This document shows positions 1 to 8,121 of a stretch of DNA of 64,000 nucleotides, one piece after another. Source of the stretch: an uncultured Eubacteriales bacterium. Its GTDB lineage: Bacteria; Bacillota; Clostridia; Christensenellales; Aristaeellaceae. The stretch covers positions 1-64,000 of the forward strand of contig CACYZW010000004.1 of the NCBI GenBank assembly GCA_902778995.1. The letters are read 5' to 3'. The position numbers and the translations under genes were made by a program. How positions within the stretch are numbered: position 1 is the first letter of the stretch; each line of letters opens with the position of its first letter. The notes beneath the pieces are model-generated. The model did no database searches, was not told the DNA's origin, and saw only the letters and a list, made by a program, of their open reading frames with translations.

Positions 1-1797
1 GTGCTCGCGGTTGACGATGACCACGCCGTTGGACAGGGGCTCGATGCCGCAGATGCACTCGAAGCAGCCGCAGGAGGTCATCGGGTCTTCCATGATGGAA
101 TACAGCGTGACCTGCTCCAGCGCGCCGTGGCTGTACTGGTTGACGGCCTCGTTCACGTCCTCATAGCGGCCGGTGCGCTCGTCGATCAGGCGGGTCTTGG
201 GCACGATCTGGCAGGGACCGTTGGGGTCCAGCTCGTTGGTGGCCTTGGCGTCCAGCCAGGAGACCGCGCCGCACAGGCCCAGGCGCTCGGGGGTGACGAT
301 GCAGACGTGGGAGGGGGAGAAGGCCTGGCACAGTATGCAGGTGTAGAACACGTCCACGCTCTCGTCGGTCATGCTCTTCAGGCGCTCGTCGCGGGCGTCG
401 AAGGTGCGGTTGGCCTGGGCGCGAAGCTCCTTGACCTTCTCGGGATCGGTGTAGATGCGCACCTGGCACTTGTCCACGACGGTGTCGTACTCGCTCTTGA
501 TCTTGGCGTACAGCACCTCGCCGATGTGCTTGGCGCGGAAGCCGGCGTCGAAGGAGGCATTGCTCACGCGGATGCGGATCATGTCGCGCTGGCCGGTGTG
601 CATCACGCCCTCGATGCAGTTCAGGAAGCTGTGGAACTTGCGCTCGAACACGCCCTCGAAGTCGGGCTGCATGGTCTTGCCGCAGACGTCCACGATATAG
701 GCGATCGGAATCTTCGCGCCCACTTCAAAGGCGTCGAAGTCGGGGCCCTCCAGGGTGATGCGGTGATCCTCGATCTCGTGGGGCTCCTTCATCTGCACCA
801 GCTCGACGCAGTCCACGCGGGAGCCGTCCATCTCGATGCGCATGTCCTTCTTGCGGATGATCTCGCCCTCGAAGGCGGAGGAGAAGGCCACGGGGATTTC
901 GATATTGGTGATCTTGATCTTGATGTCGCGGGCTTCCAGGGAGGTCTCGATCCAATCCTTGGTGTCCTTGTAGACGATCAGGCTCTTCGGCACGGGCCAG
1001 GTCGGGTCGTGGTCGTCGTTGGTGATGACCGGGAAGCCCATCTTGATGGCGCCGGCGCCGCAGGCCACGACGATGTCGTCCACGGGCGCGTAGGCGTTGA
1101 CGAACGCGAAGATGCGGGCCATCGTGTAATCGTGGAAGGCCTGGGCGTCGCCAGGCTCGGTGGCGCCGAAGATCATGGTGGCGCGGGTGACCAGGCTGAT
1201 GACGTGGCCGACAGCCCAGATGTCAGGGCCAACCGCCACGGCGCGGACGTTGAAGCCGGTGTTCATGCCGGCGGAGTGCACCTGATCGATGATGCCGCCG
1301 ATCATGAATACGAAGATGCCGCGGCTCTGATAGCCCTTGACGGTCTCGACCGCTTCTTCAACGGAAGGGGCGGGGCCGATCATGACCACGAAGCCGGGGA
1401 TGTCGCGGGTGACCAGCGGAACGCCAAGCTCGCGCACCTCGGCGTCGGAGAAGTGGCCGTGGTACTGGGTGTTTTCATAGGGGGTGGGGGTGCGGGCGTA
1501 CTTGCAGGCCTCGATGACCTCGGCCGCCATCGCGGTGGCGACGCCGGAATCGAAGATGCTCTTGGTGCGGTTCTCGCGGGTCATCATCGCACGGATGGAG
1601 GCCAGCGCGGTCTTCAATTCGCCCAGGGTGGTGACCTTCTGGCCCAGGTAGGCGTAGATGCAGGCCAGGAAATAGGCGGTGTCGGGCATCGTCATGGGGG
1701 CGTCCTCGCCCAGCTCGGCGATAACCTTGTTCAGCTCTTCCTCCGCCTTGAAGTACATATCATCGGAGCCGCGGAATACAGTTTGAAACAGTCCCAT
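1..1797 (-). CDS. acsB: acetyl-CoA synthase catalytic subunit (CODH/ACS beta), 3' end outside window
   Basis: Carbonyl-branch enzyme of the Wood-Ljungdahl pathway. It assembles acetyl-CoA from CO, a corrinoid-bound methyl group and CoA in the cytoplasm. The frame is open from ATG at 1797 to the window edge (599 codons), so the C-terminus is missing. All A-cluster ligands are visible: Cys487/490/499/509, then Cys576 and Cys578 in the CGC motif. Each is offset by exactly 19 from the Moorella enzyme numbering (506, 509, 518, 528, 595, 597), which makes the identification firm. An AAAGGA ribosome binding site lies about 12 bases upstream of the ATG. It is the third visible gene of the minus-strand operon, 66 bases after cooC. 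Confidence 0.97.
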   Translation of the reverse strand, partial: MGLFQTVFRGSDDMYFKAEEELNKVIAELGEDAPMTMPDTAYFLACIYAYLGQKVTTLGELKTALASIRAMMTRENRTKSIFDSGVATAMAAEVIEACKYARTPTPYENTQYHGHFSDAEVRELGVPLVTRDIPGFVVMIGPAPSVEEAVETVKGYQSRGIFVFMIGGIIDQVHSAGMNTGFNVRAVAVGPDIWAVGHVISLVTRATMIFGATEPGDAQAFHDYTMARIFAFVNAYAPVDDIVVACGAGAIKMGFPVITNDDHDPTWPVPKSLIVYKDTKDWIETSLEARDIKIKITNIEIPVAFSSAFEGEIIRKKDMRIEMDGSRVDCVELVQMKEPHEIEDHRITLEGPDFDAFEVGAKIPIAYIVDVCGKTMQPDFEGVFERKFHSFLNCIEGVMHTGQRDMIRIRVSNASFDAGFRAKHIGEVLYAKIKSEYDTVVDKCQVRIYTDPEKVKELRAQANRTFDARDERLKSMTDESVDVFYTCILCQAFSPSHVCIVTPERLGLCGAVSWLDAKATNELDPNGPCQIVPKTRLIDERTGRYEDVNEAVNQYSHGALEQVTLYSIMEDPMTSCGCFECICGIEPLSNGVVIVNREH

Positions 1798-1863
1798 CTA
1801 TCTCTACATTCCTTTCATCATTGATTATTGAGATTCTGCCGCAGGTCTCAACGGGCACGGCAG

Positions 1864-2640
1864 CTAATTGGAATCCTTTTCGCTGTCGATGCGCGCCTTG
1901 ATGGCACGAATCTCATCGACGGTATGCGCGCTGGTATCATAGGGGGACATGCCCCGCCGGTCGGCGTCGATCACGTCCGCGTCGTAGTGGATGAAGCCCA
2001 ACAGCGCCTCGTCCGGGATGCGGGCCTTCAGGAAGGCCTCGTCGTCGGCGTTGCGCACCTTGTTGGCGATCACGCGCACCTTGGTGATGCCCAGGTCGGC
2101 GGCCAGCTGCTTGACCTTGGCGTAGGTCTGTATGCTGCGCGCGCCGGGCTCGATCACCACGATGAACTGGTCCATCATGCTGGCGGTGCCGCGGCCCAGG
2201 TGCTCCAGGCCGGCCTCCATGTCCATGATGACCACGTCGTCCTTGCGGAAGATCAGGCTGGAGAGTATGGCCTTGAGCATCACATGCTCGGGACACACGC
2301 AGCCGGAGCCGCCGGTTTCCACCGTGCCCATCACCAGCAGCTTGACGCCGTTGATCTCGCGGGCATAGGTGTCGGGGATGTCGCTGACCTGGGGATTCAG
2401 CTTGAAGAACTTGTTCAGGCTGTTCGCGCCGGTGCGCTCCTCCACCAGCTTTCGCATCTTGGAGATGGGGGTGATGGCGTTGACCTCTTCCTCGGTAAAC
2501 CCAAGCGCAAGCCCCAGATTTGCGTCCGGATCGACGTCTGCGGCGAGAACCGTGCGGCCCTCGTCGGCGTAGAGCCTTGCCAGTATGGAGGAGAGCGTGG
2601 TCTTTCCTACGCCGCCCTTGCCGGTGATCGCTACCTTCAT
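1864..2640 (-). CDS. cooC: CODH maturation ATPase CooC
   Basis: MinD/SIMIBI-class ATPase (258 aa) that helps insert nickel into the C-cluster of Ni-CODH. The deviant Walker A loop GKGGVGKTT is at residues 7-15, DVDPDANLG follows near residue 36, and a CVCPEH motif near residue 113 supplies the CxC pair used for metal binding at the CooC dimer interface. Length is normal for the family. It lies between cooS and acsB on the same strand, 44 bases after cooS, so it is almost certainly co-transcribed. Nothing in the sequence looks damaged. Confidence 0.96.
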   Translation of the reverse strand: MKVAITGKGGVGKTTLSSILARLYADEGRTVLAADVDPDANLGLALGFTEEEVNAITPISKMRKLVEERTGANSLNKFFKLNPQVSDIPDTYAREINGVKLLVMGTVETGGSGCVCPEHVMLKAILSSLIFRKDDVVIMDMEAGLEHLGRGTASMMDQFIVVIEPGARSIQTYAKVKQLAADLGITKVRVIANKVRNADDEAFLKARIPDEALLGFIHYDADVIDADRRGMSPYDTSAHTVDEIRAIKARIDSEKDSN

Positions 2641-2684
2641 CGTCTGCTGAATCCTCTCGTCTTATTTATCATCAATCGGTTAAA

Positions 2685-4583
2685 TCAGATTCCCAGCGCG
2701 ACGCGCTTCTCTTCGATGCGCTCCATCATCATGTCGCCCATCTTTTCGATGTCCAGCTCGACGGTGAAGTTCGCGCCGACCCAGTCCTTGATGGAACCCT
2801 GCAGCAGGCCCTCCACGGCGGGGCCGCCCTTGGTGTAGGGGTTGACACCCAGGAAGGTGTCGATGCCGGTGGCGACGACGTAGTTGCCGATGGACACGGC
2901 CTTCTCGGACATGTATTCCGGCGCGCAGCCGACCACGGGAACATCGCTGATGTCGATGCCCCAGTCCTTGGCGATATCGGCGGCCAGGATCATCATGCGA
3001 GAGATGTCCACGCAGGAGCCCATGTGCAGGATCGGGGGAATGTCCACCAACTCGCACACGCGCTTGAGGCCCTCGCCGCACAGGCTCTTGGCCTCCTTGC
3101 TCAGCAGGCCGGCCTTCGCGGCGGCCTGGGCGGAGCAGCCGGACACGATGACGATGATGTCGTTGGCGATCAGCTTCTTCATCAGTTCAACGTGGGCGTA
3201 GTCGGGGCGCACGCGGGGGTTGTTGCAGCCGACCAGGGCGACTGCGCCGCGCAGCACGCCGGACTTCACGCACTGGATCAGCGGGATCATGGTGTTGACC
3301 TGATCCAGGTGGCTGTTGGTGACGCCGTCCAGGCACTTCTTGATGGCCTCGACGGAATAGCCCACGGTGGCGTTGGTCTTGAGATTCGGAATGTGAACAA
3401 GCTCGGGCTTGCGGTTCTTGAAATTGCGAACGGCCATCTCCACGATCTTGCGGGCGTTTTCACCGGCGGTCTCCTCGGAGAAGCGGATGAAATCGGAATC
3501 GGGCATCTGCGCGATCTCGGAGGTGGTGATGAACTTGGTGTGGAAGCACTTGGACAGGGGGCCGAGGGCGGGGAAGATGCACTGCACGTCCACCACGATG
3601 GCCTCGCAGGCGCCGGTCAGCACCACGTTTTCCTGCTGCAGGAAGTTGCCGGCCATGGGGATGCCGTGACGCATGGCCACCTCGTTGGCGGTGCAGCAGA
3701 CGCCGGCGACGTTGATGCCCTTCGCGCCCATTTCCTTGGCCAGGGCCACCATCTCGGGGTCCTGCGCGTAGAACACGACCATCTCGGAAAGGGACGGATC
3801 GTGGCCGTGGACGATGATGTTGACCATGTCCTTTTCCATGACGCCCAGGTTGGCGTTGGTGTCCACGGGCTTGGGGGTGCCGAAGAGCACGTCGGAGAAT
3901 TCGGTGCCCATCATGGAGCCGCCCCAGCCGTCGGACAGACCGGCGCGCAGGGACTGGCGAACCAGCGCCTCGGGCAGGGAGGAGCAGCCCATGTGGGTCA
4001 TGTGCATGGACTGGGAGACCTCGCGGTCGATGGCGCGGGGCTCGATCTCGGCGTCGTGCCAGACCTTCTGGCGCACCTCGGGCGCGCGCTTGAGGAAGCG
4101 CTGGACGCCGAAGGGCTTGCCGTATTCCAGCAGACCGGTCTCGGCGACCTCGTGGGCCAGGTCGTAGATGTCGCGGCCCTCGGTTTCGATGTCCCATTCC
4201 TTGGCGATGCGAATCAGCTTCTCGGGGTCCTTGACCTGATAGTCGCCGCCCTCCTTGGAAAGGTACAGCACATGGGCGATGTTGCGTCCATGGTCGGAGT
4301 GGGTCGCCGCGCCGCCGGCGGTGAAGCGCAGGTAGTTGCGCCCGACGATGCCGTCGCGGTCGCAGCCGCAGATGCCGCGGGGCGCCTTGGGGGTGATGCG
4401 GCAGGGGCCCATGGTGCAGATGCGGCAGCAGATGCCCTCTTCGCCAAACTTGCAGTGGGGGGTCTGGTTCTTGACGCGCTGCTGCCAGGTGTCGGCGCCA
4501 ACCGCCGCCGCCGTTTCGAGCAGTCGGTTGGTTGCAGCTTCCATCTCTTCAAGAGTGATGAAGGTGTTGGTGATCTCGCTCAA
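2685..4583 (-). CDS. cooS: anaerobic Ni-Fe carbon-monoxide dehydrogenase catalytic subunit
   Basis: Catalyses reversible CO/CO2 interconversion and feeds CO to acetyl-CoA synthase. The open frame runs upstream to 4823, but the start is placed at TTG 4583: GGAGG sits 8 bases before it, and the resulting 632 aa matches the family length. The upstream part codes a Cys/His-rich stretch without family similarity and overlaps a structured leader. Cys44, 52, 53, 56, 61 and 72 supply the D and B clusters. C-cluster motifs HMTHMGCSS, GVCCTANE, GCNNPRVRPD, VSGCSAQ and MGSCVDISR follow in order. First gene of the cooS-cooC-acsB operon. Confidence 0.96.
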   Translation of the reverse strand: MSEITNTFITLEEMEAATNRLLETAAAVGADTWQQRVKNQTPHCKFGEEGICCRICTMGPCRITPKAPRGICGCDRDGIVGRNYLRFTAGGAATHSDHGRNIAHVLYLSKEGGDYQVKDPEKLIRIAKEWDIETEGRDIYDLAHEVAETGLLEYGKPFGVQRFLKRAPEVRQKVWHDAEIEPRAIDREVSQSMHMTHMGCSSLPEALVRQSLRAGLSDGWGGSMMGTEFSDVLFGTPKPVDTNANLGVMEKDMVNIIVHGHDPSLSEMVVFYAQDPEMVALAKEMGAKGINVAGVCCTANEVAMRHGIPMAGNFLQQENVVLTGACEAIVVDVQCIFPALGPLSKCFHTKFITTSEIAQMPDSDFIRFSEETAGENARKIVEMAVRNFKNRKPELVHIPNLKTNATVGYSVEAIKKCLDGVTNSHLDQVNTMIPLIQCVKSGVLRGAVALVGCNNPRVRPDYAHVELMKKLIANDIIVIVSGCSAQAAAKAGLLSKEAKSLCGEGLKRVCELVDIPPILHMGSCVDISRMMILAADIAKDWGIDISDVPVVGCAPEYMSEKAVSIGNYVVATGIDTFLGVNPYTKGGPAVEGLLQGSIKDWVGANFTVELDIEKMGDMMMERIEEKRVALGI

Positions 4584-4837
4584 TGTTATTTCCTCCCAAA
4601 CATTGTAGTCGTGCCATGACAGCCGGCGTTGCTCCCGGGGGAGGGCACCGACCAGCGCAACAGGGTCACATCCCGTTTCGCAAATCAACAGGGTGGTAAG
4701 GCCCAGCCGAACCGAAAGCCTGTGCCCAGGCTGCGACCGCTCCGGCGATGTTTGCCCCGCACATTCCACATATTGATGACAGGTACATCCGCATCGGCAG
4801 ACAGAATAACCGTGGCTGTGCATACCATACCCAGATT
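4584..4837 (-). promoter_or_regulatory. long structured 5' leader of the cooS operon
   Basis: About 250 transcribed bases lie between the cooS promoter and its TTG start. Several hairpins can be read: AGCCT/AGGCT, CCCTGTT pairing with AACGGG, GGG-ATGTGA-CCC, and CTCCC/GGGAG near the gene. The octamer CCCTGTTG occurs twice. I find neither the cobalamin B12 box nor a convincing known riboswitch. A GCAGCC-n-GGGC string recalls part of the NiCo riboswitch core from memory, but the rest of that motif is not evident. No credible leader peptide is seen. Likely a cis-regulatory RNA of unknown class. Confidence 0.5.
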
Positions 4838-4843
4838 GATTTT

Positions 4844-4872
4844 ATTTTATCAAATAGGCGTTACAAAGTCAA
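4844..4872 (-). promoter_or_regulatory. sigma-A promoter of the cooS-cooC-acsB operon
   Basis: Read on the minus strand, TTGACT (4867-4872) is followed after 17 bases by TAAAAT (4844-4849), each 5/6 to consensus. Predicted start is near 4837, which gives a roughly 250-base leader. Confidence 0.65.
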
Positions 4873-5028
4873 CGGAAATATCCCCCCGGAGGGCATTTTT
4901 GTGGAGAAACTTTCATTTAATTTGTATGATGCAGAAATGAAATATATATTACAATGGAGTTAAATTACAATCGTATTTATCAGATGTATGGAACCTATTG
5001 TAGTTAAATAATACTAAATTGTGTTATA

Positions 5029-5058
5029 TTTACATAACCACACCTGATGCGCTATAAT
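5029..5058 (+). promoter_or_regulatory. promoter of the polyferredoxin gene
   Basis: TTTACA (5029-5034), an 18-base spacer, then a perfect TATAAT (5053-5058). It is divergent from the cooS promoter. The strongly AT-rich bases 4840-5060 hold both promoters and no gene. Confidence 0.65.
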
Positions 5059-5090
5059 AAGCCATACACATGACGATGGAGGGAATGAAA

Positions 5091-5471
5091 ATGAAGAAGC
5101 TGGTTGCCAACAAGGATATTCGCTGCATGGCGTGCCTGAGCTGCGTGCGGGCTTGCTCTGAAGCCTTTTACAAGGTGTTCGATCCGGCGAAGAGCTGCAT
5201 ACAGATCGTGGACAACAACGGCGAAGCGAAGGTCAAGACCTGCATACAGTGCGGCAAATGCATGCGCACCTGCACCCACGGCGCCATCACCCAGAACCCC
5301 AAGACCGGCGTTTACATGATAAACAAGAAGCTGTGCGTTGGCTGCGGCGATTGCGTGAAGGCCTGCCCGATGCAGGTGATGACCTTGGGGGAAACCGCCA
5401 CCAAATGTATCGCCTGCGGCATCTGCGCCAAGGCCTGCCCGATGGATCTGCTCAGCGTGGTGGAAAAGTAA
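5091..5471 (+). CDS. 4Fe-4S polyferredoxin, CooF-like electron carrier
   Basis: Small cytoplasmic iron-sulfur protein (126 aa) with four CxxCxxCxxxC motifs (first at Cys12/15/18/22; the others around residues 55-70, 86-100 and 105-120), enough for four [4Fe-4S] clusters. Start chosen at ATG 5091 because GGAGG ends 8 bases upstream; the in-frame ATGs at 5070 and 5085 lie before or too close to that site. It is divergently transcribed from the CODH operon, so it probably carries CODH electrons as CooF-type ferredoxins do. That partner role is inferred from position. A strong hairpin terminator follows. Confidence 0.85.
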   Translation: MKKLVANKDIRCMACLSCVRACSEAFYKVFDPAKSCIQIVDNNGEAKVKTCIQCGKCMRTCTHGAITQNPKTGVYMINKKLCVGCGDCVKACPMQVMTLGETATKCIACGICAKACPMDLLSVVEK

Positions 5472-5489
5472 AGAACGCGATTGGTCAGA

Positions 5490-5530
5490 CAGAGCGTTTT
5501 CGCCTGGTCGCGGAAGCGCTCTGTTTGCTT
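5490..5530 (+). terminator. terminator after the polyferredoxin gene
   Basis: A 13-bp stem with two G-U pairs (CAGAGCG... at 5490-5502 with its partner at 5511-5523) and an 8-base loop, followed by TTTGCTT. Confidence 0.65.
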
Positions 5531-5671
5531 GTGAATGTGTAAAGTTGTGAACGCGTCGGCAGCGTTTGACCAGTGAATACCACCCAATGCGGCAGCGCAT
5601 CCATCGGCGCCCGACGGAAATCATGCGTTGGATGCTCCCGTGATCATGCGGTATTTCATAAAGCCATTTGG

Positions 5672-5677
5672 TATAAT
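5672..5677 (+). promoter_or_regulatory. extended -10 promoter before the moxR-like gene
   Basis: Perfect TATAAT preceded by TGG (extended -10, TGn). No clear -35 hexamer is visible. It lies 46 bases before the AAA+ gene. Confidence 0.45.
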
Positions 5678-5722
5678 TGCGCCGATGACGGCGATGTGCC
5701 ATTAAACTAATTCGGAAGGGTT

Positions 5723-6598
5723 GTGAAAGCTGTGCGCGAAGCGCTCATGCAATTGAAACAAAGGCTCGGCGAGGAGAGCTACATCGCCGACGACACATTG
5801 GTGACCACGCTGTACGTGGCTGTCAAGCTGAACCGCCCCCTGTTGATCGAGGGCGCGGCGGGGGTCGGCAAGACGGAGGTGGCCAAGGCCGCGGCGCGGG
5901 CTTTCGGGCGGGAGCTGGTAAGGCTGCAATGCTACGAGGGCCTGGATGAATCCAAGGCCCTCTACGAGTGGAACTATCAGAAACAGCTGCTGGCGATACA
6001 GATGGGCAGCCGGGAAGGGGATCGGCAGTCGATGAAGGACCTGTTCGGCGAGGAATACCTGCTGGAGCGGCCCTTGCTCAAATCCATCCGCAGTGAAACG
6101 CCGGTGGTGTTGCTGATCGACGAGATCGACAAGGCGGACGCCGAGTTCGAGGCGTTCCTGCTGGAGCTGCTCAGCGAAATGCAGGTGACGATTCCGGAAT
6201 ACGGCGTCGTTCGCGCCCGAAGCCTGCCCTTCATCGTGCTGACCAGCAACCATACCCGACCGCTGTCGGAAGCGCTGCGCAGGCGCTGCGCCTATCTCTA
6301 TCTGGAATATCCGGACATGGAAAAGGAAATCGCCATACTGACATCGAAGCTGCCCGGATTGGACGAGGCTCTGGCAAGCCAGGTGGCCCGGGCGGTGGCC
6401 TGGCTCAGGCACAGCGAAAAGGTCTCCAAGAAGCCCTCTGTGGCGGAATCGCTGGACTGGGCCAGCGCGCTGATGGCCTTGGGCGCGCAGGAGCTGGACG
6501 ACGAGAGCTGCGCGCAGACCATCGGCTTCGCGCTGAAGAACAACGACGACATCCGGGAGATGCTTTCCGATGAAGAATTCATCAGGAGCCTGCTGTAA
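5723..6598 (+). CDS. MoxR/CoxD-type AAA+ ATPase
   Basis: AAA+ ATPase (291 aa) of the MoxR family, which typically acts with a VWA-domain partner as a chaperone in metalloenzyme assembly. Walker A GAAGVGKT lies near residues 44-51, Walker B LLIDEID near 131-137, sensor-1 TSNHTR near 175, and an arginine-rich LRRRCA segment follows. The GTG at 5723 is close to its GGAAGGG site; an in-frame GTG at 5732 has better spacing and may be the true start. The next gene overlaps its end, so the two form an operon. The client is unknown. Confidence 0.85.
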   Translation: MKAVREALMQLKQRLGEESYIADDTLVTTLYVAVKLNRPLLIEGAAGVGKTEVAKAAARAFGRELVRLQCYEGLDESKALYEWNYQKQLLAIQMGSREGDRQSMKDLFGEEYLLERPLLKSIRSETPVVLLIDEIDKADAEFEAFLLELLSEMQVTIPEYGVVRARSLPFIVLTSNHTRPLSEALRRRCAYLYLEYPDMEKEIAILTSKLPGLDEALASQVARAVAWLRHSEKVSKKPSVAESLDWASALMALGAQELDDESCAQTIGFALKNNDDIREMLSDEEFIRSLL

Positions 6599-7985
6599 TC
6601 GCTCCGCCGGCGGCTGTGCAGGCTGTGCCGACGCGGGAACAGACCGGCGTATGGAATCAAACTGCGGCGGACATTGCCATCATCACAGAGACAGCGCTCG
6701 ACCAGACAGCCAGATAAAACAGACGCCGGTCGGAAAGCTGTCCGGCTTTGTCGGCTTTCTCAGGGCCCAGGGCCTTTCCGTGGGCATCGGCGAAACCGAG
6801 GACGCGCTGCAGGCATTGAACCTGGTCGGTTTTGAAGATCGCGAGACGGTCAAGGCGGTGCTGAGGACGCTGTTTGCCGGTTCGAAGGCGGAGCAGGCGG
6901 TGTTTGACCGCTGTTTCGACCTCTATTTCGTATCGGAAGCGGCGTTTCAGGCCAATCAGGCGGCTATGGCCCAGGCGCAGCAGGAGCTTGAAGCGCGGCG
7001 AAGGGAACTGGAGGAGCGACTCAGCGTTCAGGGAAAGCCCATAGACATACGGGACGACCTGAAGGACGTCTATGCCCGCATGCCCCAGAGCGAGCGGGAT
7101 CGCCTCAAGGACGTGATGGACGACCTCTCTGAGCGGATGAAGCACGCGCCAAAGCTCTACGAGGGCTTCATTCGCTCCGTGTTCATGAAGAGCCTGTTGG
7201 AGCAGCAGATGCTTCTGGAGGACGCCGCGGAGGGCGCGGCGCAGGCGGACAGCGACGCCGACCTGATGTTTCGGAACATATCGGGCTTCCGGGATGCGGA
7301 CCTTCCCAGGGCACACGCGCTGATCAACCAGGTCACGCGGCGCATCAACGGCGAAATCGTCGCCCGACGCAAGCGCACCGGCCGGTCCATGGCGCTGGAC
7401 TTCCGGCGCACGATCCGGGCCGGACTGTCCACCGGCGGGGCCCTTTGCAGATTGCGGCACAAGCCCCGTCACAGCCACAGAAAGCACATCGTCATGCTGT
7501 GCGACGTTTCCGCTTCGATGCTCCAGTTTTCCGAGTTTGCCCTGAGATTCATCAAATCCCTGTCGGAGGTTTCGGATCACTCGGAGATATTCCTGTTTTC
7601 CGAGCAGACGCAGCGGGTCAGCCCCTTTGCCCTTCAAAACATGGATTTGTTCGGCGATTATGTGCGGTCCTCGGGCGTGTGGGGCAGGGGAACGAACGTC
7701 GGCCGGGCGCTGGACGCCGTGTTGTCCGCCGCTCCGCCGGTGTTGACGCCGAATACGGTGCTGCTGGTGCTCAGCGACGCCAAGACCGTGGGGCTGGATC
7801 GCGCGGAGGTCAGCCTGATTCGGGCGTCCAAGGCTGCGGGCAGCGTCATTTGGATGAATCCCATCCCGGAGGCCAAATGGCAATACCTGAAGGGGCCTGC
7901 AAGGCTTCGACGACATTGCAGCATGGTGCCCTGCGGCACGCTGGAAGAGCTGGCCCGGGCATGCCAGCGGCTGATCAGCGGTTAA
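6570..7985 (+). CDS. CoxE-like VWA-domain protein, partner of the MoxR ATPase
   Basis: Protein of up to 471 aa with a C-terminal von Willebrand A domain. The MIDAS motif DVSAS follows HIVMLC near residue 308, and a GTNVG loop and LSDAK strand complete the fold. The middle is helical and charged, as in CoxE proteins. It overlaps the ATPase gene by 29 bases, the usual MoxR-VWA arrangement. The start is uncertain: ATG 6570 has GGGAG 10 bases upstream, but it adds about 45 residues rich in Cys and His that have no family counterpart. A later start near residue 55 is possible. Confidence 0.8.
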   Translation: MKNSSGACCNRSAGGCAGCADAGTDRRMESNCGGHCHHHRDSARPDSQIKQTPVGKLSGFVGFLRAQGLSVGIGETEDALQALNLVGFEDRETVKAVLRTLFAGSKAEQAVFDRCFDLYFVSEAAFQANQAAMAQAQQELEARRRELEERLSVQGKPIDIRDDLKDVYARMPQSERDRLKDVMDDLSERMKHAPKLYEGFIRSVFMKSLLEQQMLLEDAAEGAAQADSDADLMFRNISGFRDADLPRAHALINQVTRRINGEIVARRKRTGRSMALDFRRTIRAGLSTGGALCRLRHKPRHSHRKHIVMLCDVSASMLQFSEFALRFIKSLSEVSDHSEIFLFSEQTQRVSPFALQNMDLFGDYVRSSGVWGRGTNVGRALDAVLSAAPPVLTPNTVLLVLSDAKTVGLDRAEVSLIRASKAAGSVIWMNPIPEAKWQYLKGPARLRRHCSMVPCGTLEELARACQRLISG

Positions 7986-8000
7986 ATCATCGTGAAACAT

Positions 8001-8028
8001 TTGACTTTTCAGGGATATGGGGTACAAT
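8001..8028 (+). promoter_or_regulatory. metA promoter
   Basis: TTGACT (8001-8006), 16 bases, TACAAT (8023-8028). A leader of about 85 bases follows, containing a GCGC-rich hairpin around 8080-8100 but no riboswitch I recognise. Confidence 0.6.
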
Positions 8029-8121
8029 TAGTTTTTGAAATCACACAACGAGATATTCTGTGGAAGCGAATAGACGCTGCCGGCGCGTGAGCGCCGTCCG
8101 CGCGAAACAGGAGGTAGCACT

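Noticed and set aside
1..1824. Long plus-strand frame opposite acsB
   Set aside because: The minus strand encodes acetyl-CoA synthase with all A-cluster cysteines; the plus frame is low-complexity Gly/Ala/Val/Asp shadow.
4584..4823. N-terminal 80-residue extension of CooS, or a Cys/His-rich leader peptide
   Set aside because: A GGAGG site with correct spacing supports TTG 4583, the shorter protein has the family length, and the upstream bases form RNA hairpins.
4584..4837. Cobalamin riboswitch before cooS
   Set aside because: No AGCCAGGAGACCTGCC-type B12 box or GCCACTG element, in contrast to the clear example at 50.4 kb.
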